From Parvularculaceae bacterium (lineage in GTDB: Bacteria; Pseudomonadota; Alphaproteobacteria; Caulobacterales; Parvularculaceae): a DNA stretch of 64,000 bases. The stretch is from assembly GCA_013389105.1 (NCBI GenBank), contig JACADZ010000004.1:62001-126000 (forward strand), written 5' to 3'. Both the position numbers and the translations under genes were made by a program. Numbering within the stretch: the first letter of the stretch is position 1; every line of letters starts with the position of its first letter. The notes beneath the pieces are model-generated. The model worked only from the letters and a program-made list of their open reading frames with translations, ran no database searches and was not told where the DNA came from. Of the stretch, positions 60,934-64,000 are shown piece by piece.

Positions 60934-62217
60934 CTATTCTGCGGGCTTGGGCCTTGGCTCGAGCGCCTCCTCGATGACCGGGCGATCGACCGCGGGATCG
61001 CGAAGCTGCCCTTCCCACTTGGCGACGGCGGCGGTCGCGACGGAGTTGCCGACCACGTTGGTCGCGCTGCGGCCCATGTCGAGGAAGTGATCGACCGCGA
61101 GGATGAGGAGGAGGCCCTCCTCCGGGAGTTTCAGGAACGAAAGCGTCGCGGCGATCACGACGAGCGACGCGCGCGGCACGCCCGCCATCCCTTTCGACGT
61201 GATCATGAGCAGCAACAGCATGGCGATCTGCTGGCCCGCCGTGATCTCGATGCCGTTGGCCTGGGCGATGAACAGCGTCGCGAAGGCGCAATACATCATC
61301 GAGCCGTCGAGATTGAAGGAGTAGCCGAGCGGCAGCACGAAGCTCGCGACCCGGTTCGAGACGCCGAAGCGCTCGAGCTTTTCGAGAAGCTTCGGATAGG
61401 CGGCCTCCGAGCTCGCCGTCGAGAACGCGATGGTGACCGGCTCGCGGATGACGCCGAGCAGGCTCTTCATCCGCCCGCCGCCGATCACGGCGGCGCCCGC
61501 GGCGGACAGGACGATCCAAAGAATGACCAACGACAGATAGAAGCCGCCGACGAACGCGCCATAGGTGATGATGACGCCGAGGCCGCGGATCGAGATGACG
61601 CCGGCGACGGCGGCGAAGACGGCGAAGGGCGCGAGCAGCATCACATACTCGGTGATACGCAGCATCACGAAGGCGCCCTGCTCGAGAAGTTCAGTGACGC
61701 GCCTGGTCTTCTCGCCGAGCGCGGCGAGCGCCGTGCCGGCGAACACCGAGAACACGACGATCTGCAGGATCTCGTTGGTCGCCATCGCCTCGATGATCGA
61801 TCGCGGCACGAGATGGGTAATGAAGCCGGCGAGGGTGAACGCCTCCGCCGTCGGCGCAGCGTCGGCGGTCGAGGCCTGGTCGAGCGAAAATCCGGCGCCC
61901 GGGTGCAGCACGTTCACCATGAGGAGGCCGAGCGAGAGCGAGACAAGCGAGGCGCCGATGAACCACGCGATAGTGCGGAAACCGACGCGACCCAGGGTCT
62001 TGGCGTCGCCCATGTGAGCGATGCCGACGATGAGGGTCGTCAGCACCAGGGGCGCGATGATCATCTTGATGAGGCGAAGGAAAATGTCGGTGACGATCTT
62101 GAACCAGCCGGCGATGTCCCTGGCCGTCTCCGGGCTCGCCGAAGCGTGCACCGCAGCCCCGGTCACGATGCCGAGGATCATGGCGAGGATGATGAACTGG
62201 AAGAGTCTTTTCGCCAT
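60934..62217 (-). CDS. Dicarboxylate/amino acid:cation symporter (DAACS)
   Basis: 427-aa GltP/DctA-family secondary transporter with about eight helices and two re-entrant hairpins. The first-hairpin Ser-rich motif lies at AFSTASSEAAYP, the unwound TM7 region at PLGYSFNLDGSMMYCAF and the second hairpin at SKGMAGVPRASLVV. It takes up C4-dicarboxylates or Glu/Asp with Na+ or H+; TM8 carries the DMGRSATNVVGN motif with the substrate-binding Asp and Asn. The Arg in that motif would sit near the side-chain carboxylate. Confidence 0.92.
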   Translation of the reverse strand: MAKRLFQFIILAMILGIVTGAAVHASASPETARDIAGWFKIVTDIFLRLIKMIIAPLVLTTLIVGIAHMGDAKTLGRVGFRTIAWFIGASLVSLSLGLLMVNVLHPGAGFSLDQASTADAAPTAEAFTLAGFITHLVPRSIIEAMATNEILQIVVFSVFAGTALAALGEKTRRVTELLEQGAFVMLRITEYVMLLAPFAVFAAVAGVISIRGLGVIITYGAFVGGFYLSLVILWIVLSAAGAAVIGGGRMKSLLGVIREPVTIAFSTASSEAAYPKLLEKLERFGVSNRVASFVLPLGYSFNLDGSMMYCAFATLFIAQANGIEITAGQQIAMLLLLMITSKGMAGVPRASLVVIAATLSFLKLPEEGLLLILAVDHFLDMGRSATNVVGNSVATAAVAKWEGQLRDPAVDRPVIEEALEPRPKPAE

Positions 62218-62273
62218 GAGGATCGGTCTCCAGGAACGGCCAGAGGGTTATCCGCCCGCCGCAGGCTTGTCCA

Positions 62274-62289
62274 GCGCCGGGACCGGCGC
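62274..62289. repeat. Stem-loop between symporter and DUF2905 genes
   Basis: GCGCCGG-GA-CCGGCGC, a perfect 7-bp stem with a 2-nt loop. It could end the DUF2905 transcript but has no U-run. Confidence 0.25.
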
Positions 62290-62335
62290 CGGGGTTACTC
62301 AGCTTACGAAGCAACTCGCTTCCGGTCGTCCAGGA

Positions 62336-62536
62336 TTATTTTCCGAAGGACCGGAAGATCAGCGTCAGGACCACGCTGACGATGAGCATGGTCGTCACTG
62401 GAAAGAAGAACGAAAACCCGTCGCGTTCAATGACGATGTCGCCCGGAAGCCGGCCGAGGCCGAGCCTGGAGATGACCGGCCACAAGAGGCCGATCGCCAG
62501 CAAAGCGACGCCGAGGACGATCAACAGCTTCTGCAT
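62336..62536 (-). CDS. DUF2905-family small membrane protein
   Basis: 66 aa with two hydrophobic helices (about 3-22 and 44-62) and the family core LGLGRLPGDIVIERDGFSFF between them. The role is unknown, though it is widely conserved in bacteria. It begins 1 nt after the VOC-gene stop, so the two are co-translated. Confidence 0.85.
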   Translation of the reverse strand: MQKLLIVLGVALLAIGLLWPVISRLGLGRLPGDIVIERDGFSFFFPVTTMLIVSVVLTLIFRSFGK

Positions 62537-62537
62537 C

Positions 62538-62921
62538 TCACGCCATCTCGGCGAGGCTGAGATTGTTGCCGTCCGGATCGTTGAACCAGGCGATCTTCGC
62601 GGCGCCGTCCGGCGAGACCCATACGCCAAGATCGTCCTGCTCGAATCCGGGATAGCGGATCATGTTGACGCCCTTCACGGCGAGAGCCCCGACGGTCGCG
62701 GCGATGTCGTCGACGCTGAAGCCGAAAACGGTGTGGGCATGCGGCGTCCAGCCTTCGACCGTCGACAGCCGCAAGGGCGCGCCGCCGACCTCGAACGCCG
62801 CGGCGAAGGGATCCTCGGAAACGAACTTGAGCCCCAGCGTATCGCGGTAGAACGGGAGCGAAAGCTTCCGGTCGCGCGTGCAGATGATAACGACTGGGCG
62901 GGCCTTGCCGAGCGGTCCCAT
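62538..62921 (-). CDS. VOC-superfamily (glyoxalase-like) protein
   Basis: 127 aa, one pair of beta-alpha-beta-beta-beta modules. Recognisable turns are RDRKLSLPFYRDTLGLKFV at the N-terminus and AWFNDPDGNNLSLAEMA at the end. The usual first metal His is not obvious, while the second-module Glu lies at the expected place only if LSLAE supplies it. It could be a binding or lyase member; the substrate is unknown. It leads directly into the DUF2905 gene. Confidence 0.84.
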   Translation of the reverse strand: MGPLGKARPVVIICTRDRKLSLPFYRDTLGLKFVSEDPFAAAFEVGGAPLRLSTVEGWTPHAHTVFGFSVDDIAATVGALAVKGVNMIRYPGFEQDDLGVWVSPDGAAKIAWFNDPDGNNLSLAEMA

Positions 62922-63053
62922 GGCGTGTTCCTCGATAAGACCTCGACCCTTCCGCCCCGCCGCGGCGCTGTCAAGCGGCGCGGCCGAGGGGCTGCCAAGC
63001 GCGGCGGCGATCTGCTAAACGCGGTTCAAACCAGAGGATCAAACGAGGACGCC

Positions 63054-63275
63054 ATGGCGAAGGATCAGGAGCGCATCACCATTTTGGCCCGGGAGTTCAC
63101 GGCCGCGGCGCTTGAATTTCATCGCGGCCGTATGGCCGAAAAGGGCTACCGCATGGAAGGCTCTATCACCCCCCGCTATTTCAAGATGATCGAGGGCGGC
63201 GGCGACCCGAAGGACCTTTTTGGCGGCGACCCGCTGTTCGCCGTCACCTTCGTCAAACGCGAGTCGGCGGATTAA
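63054..63275 (+). CDS. Small hypothetical protein
   Basis: 73 aa from the ATG at 63054 with CGAGGA just upstream; a much longer in-frame extension upstream is non-coding. Soluble: a helix (ERITILAREFTAAALEFHRG) then a short beta part (YRMEGSITPRYFKMIEGG; LFAVTFVKRE). Family not recognised. It is divergent from the VOC gene. Confidence 0.68.
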   Translation: MAKDQERITILAREFTAAALEFHRGRMAEKGYRMEGSITPRYFKMIEGGGDPKDLFGGDPLFAVTFVKRESAD

Positions 63276-63374
63276 GGCACGTCGGCGCGCCGGGATCTGC
63301 GCGAAATCCGGGATGACGTCCGCCGCCGCCTTGCCGTAACATCGGCGGAACGAGTCGGTAAGCAGCGAGGGTCG

Positions 63375-64000
63375 ATGCGCGTTGTTCCAGTCCTGGCCGG
63401 CGTTCTGTCGCTCCTGGCGTCGCCGGCGCCGGCCCAACCCAAAACCGCCACGCTCTCGGGCTACAAGGTCCCGCCGGCGGGTCTCACCACGATTTACGAC
63501 GCGCCGACCAAGGTCAATCTCGCGGGGCGCCCTGTCATTGCGGACATCGCCCTTCATGCGGACCAGGCCGCGGCCAAGACCGGGAGCCTCAAGCTGGCGC
63601 TGACCACGGACGTGACGAAGTTCGTGAAGGAGACCGAGACGGACCTCAAGAACTACATCGCCGGCCGCTACAACGATTGCGGCGAGCGCTGGTCGTCGAG
63701 CGATCCGAAGATCACCTTCCCCAACAACGCCATCCGGTTCCAGATGACGCTGGTCATCGAGTACTGGCAGTGCGGCTGGAACGGCAAGGGCAAGCCGGGG
63801 CGCATGACCCGCGACGGCGGCAGCGTCGACGTGACGCTCATCCCTTATGTCGAAGCGGGCAAGCTGCAGGCCAAGCTCGGCAAGTTGGACATCACGGTCA
63901 CCGACGGGCTCGGCAAGTACATGCCGCTGGAGACGCTGGTCCGCACCGCCGTCAACAACGAACTGAAAAAACTCAACGACAATCCGAAATTCTATCGCGC
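63375..64000 (+). CDS. Secreted hypothetical protein, cut by the window edge
   Basis: The first 208 codons are visible and the frame is open at the right edge. Signal peptide MRVVPVLAGVLSLLASPAPA, then a beta-rich mature part (TATLSGYKVPPAGLTTIYDA; ITFPNNAIRFQMTLVIEYWQ) with two Cys (NDCGERW, WQCGWN) that may pair. GCGAGGG precedes the ATG. Composition and codon use look like normal coding DNA. I do not recognise the family. Confidence 0.72.
   Translation, partial: MRVVPVLAGVLSLLASPAPAQPKTATLSGYKVPPAGLTTIYDAPTKVNLAGRPVIADIALHADQAAAKTGSLKLALTTDVTKFVKETETDLKNYIAGRYNDCGERWSSSDPKITFPNNAIRFQMTLVIEYWQCGWNGKGKPGRMTRDGGSVDVTLIPYVEAGKLQAKLGKLDITVTDGLGKYMPLETLVRTAVNNELKKLNDNPKFYR

Noticed and set aside
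59164..62379. A 1071-codon open frame on the plus strand
   Set aside because: It lies antisense to rpiA, glmU and the symporter, is rich in Arg/Asp/Glu repeats typical of reverse-strand high-GC reading, and shows no domain.
1..64000. CRISPR array, rRNA operon, integrated prophage or plasmid origin
   Set aside because: No regularly spaced direct repeats, no rRNA sequence, no integrase or virion gene cluster, no iteron array seen.

Overview
The window looks like chromosome of a high-GC alphaproteobacterium (G+C near two thirds by eye). Pointers are the short prolyl-tRNA synthetase, the ATP12-type F1 assembly chaperone, the Bpt protein leucyltransferase, the bolA / J-domain / cobS neighbourhood, a DUF2793 protein and TTAACCAT sites of the CtrA type. 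Genus cannot be read from the sequence. There is no rRNA, CRISPR array or complete mobile element. Three tRNAs are present: Val(CAC), Leu(GAG) and Ser(CGA).

Layout. 0.3-9.4 kb: an M20 peptidase divergent from an SdsA-type alkylsulfatase; a sigma-54 activator followed by an envelope protein (coiled coil, LysM, beta-barrel); a membrane-anchored trypsin-like protease and a rhomboid protease. 9.4-14.8 kb: a methyltransferase, an unlisted multi-lesion pseudogene, BolA, a J-domain protein, an IS5-type remnant, a protein with an exosortase-like C-terminal signal, and CobS without CobT. 14.8-22.9 kb: flavin reductase plus 3-hydroxyisobutyrate-type dehydrogenase, Bpt, a complete TRAP transporter of the 2-oxo-acid (TakP-like) type, a Gph-like phosphatase, and an XRE repressor whose S24-like domain lacks its catalytic residues. 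22.9-29.6 kb: glutathione reductase, tRNA-Val, a broken TadG-like pilus gene, and two divergent histidine kinases.

29.7-40.6 kb: M49 and S46 peptidases, a PuuD-like membrane protein, ProS, a low-GC frameshifted aspartyl protease, MatB, tRNA-Leu and an orphan FliN-like domain. 40.6-47.2 kb: LipB, a DegP-type protease, then rarA, a sterol-desaturase-family gene, crcB, an RluC/RluD-type synthase and the ATP12 gene, each overlapping the next by 4 nt. 47.2-56.5 kb: a serine hydrolase, N-carbamoylputrescine amidase, a two-receiver hybrid kinase, a divergent deaminase/upp pyrimidine-salvage pair, a voltage-gated channel with a CavMr-like filter, a DUF2793 gene behind two CtrA-type half-sites, and tRNA-Ser. 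56.9-64 kb: tdk/dapF, a truncated HI0074-type protein, rpiA/glmU, a dicarboxylate symporter and small proteins; the right edge cuts a secreted protein.

Taken together this is mostly housekeeping and envelope biology. Peptide breakdown is prominent (M20, S1, rhomboid, M49, S46, DegP, plus a broken aspartyl protease) and so is phosphorelay signalling (three kinases carrying receivers). I found no clear new multigene system. The strongest leads are the channel filter, the CtrA-type sites before the DUF2793 gene, the sigma-54 activator/LysM-barrel pair, the exosortase-like signal, and the decaying genes.
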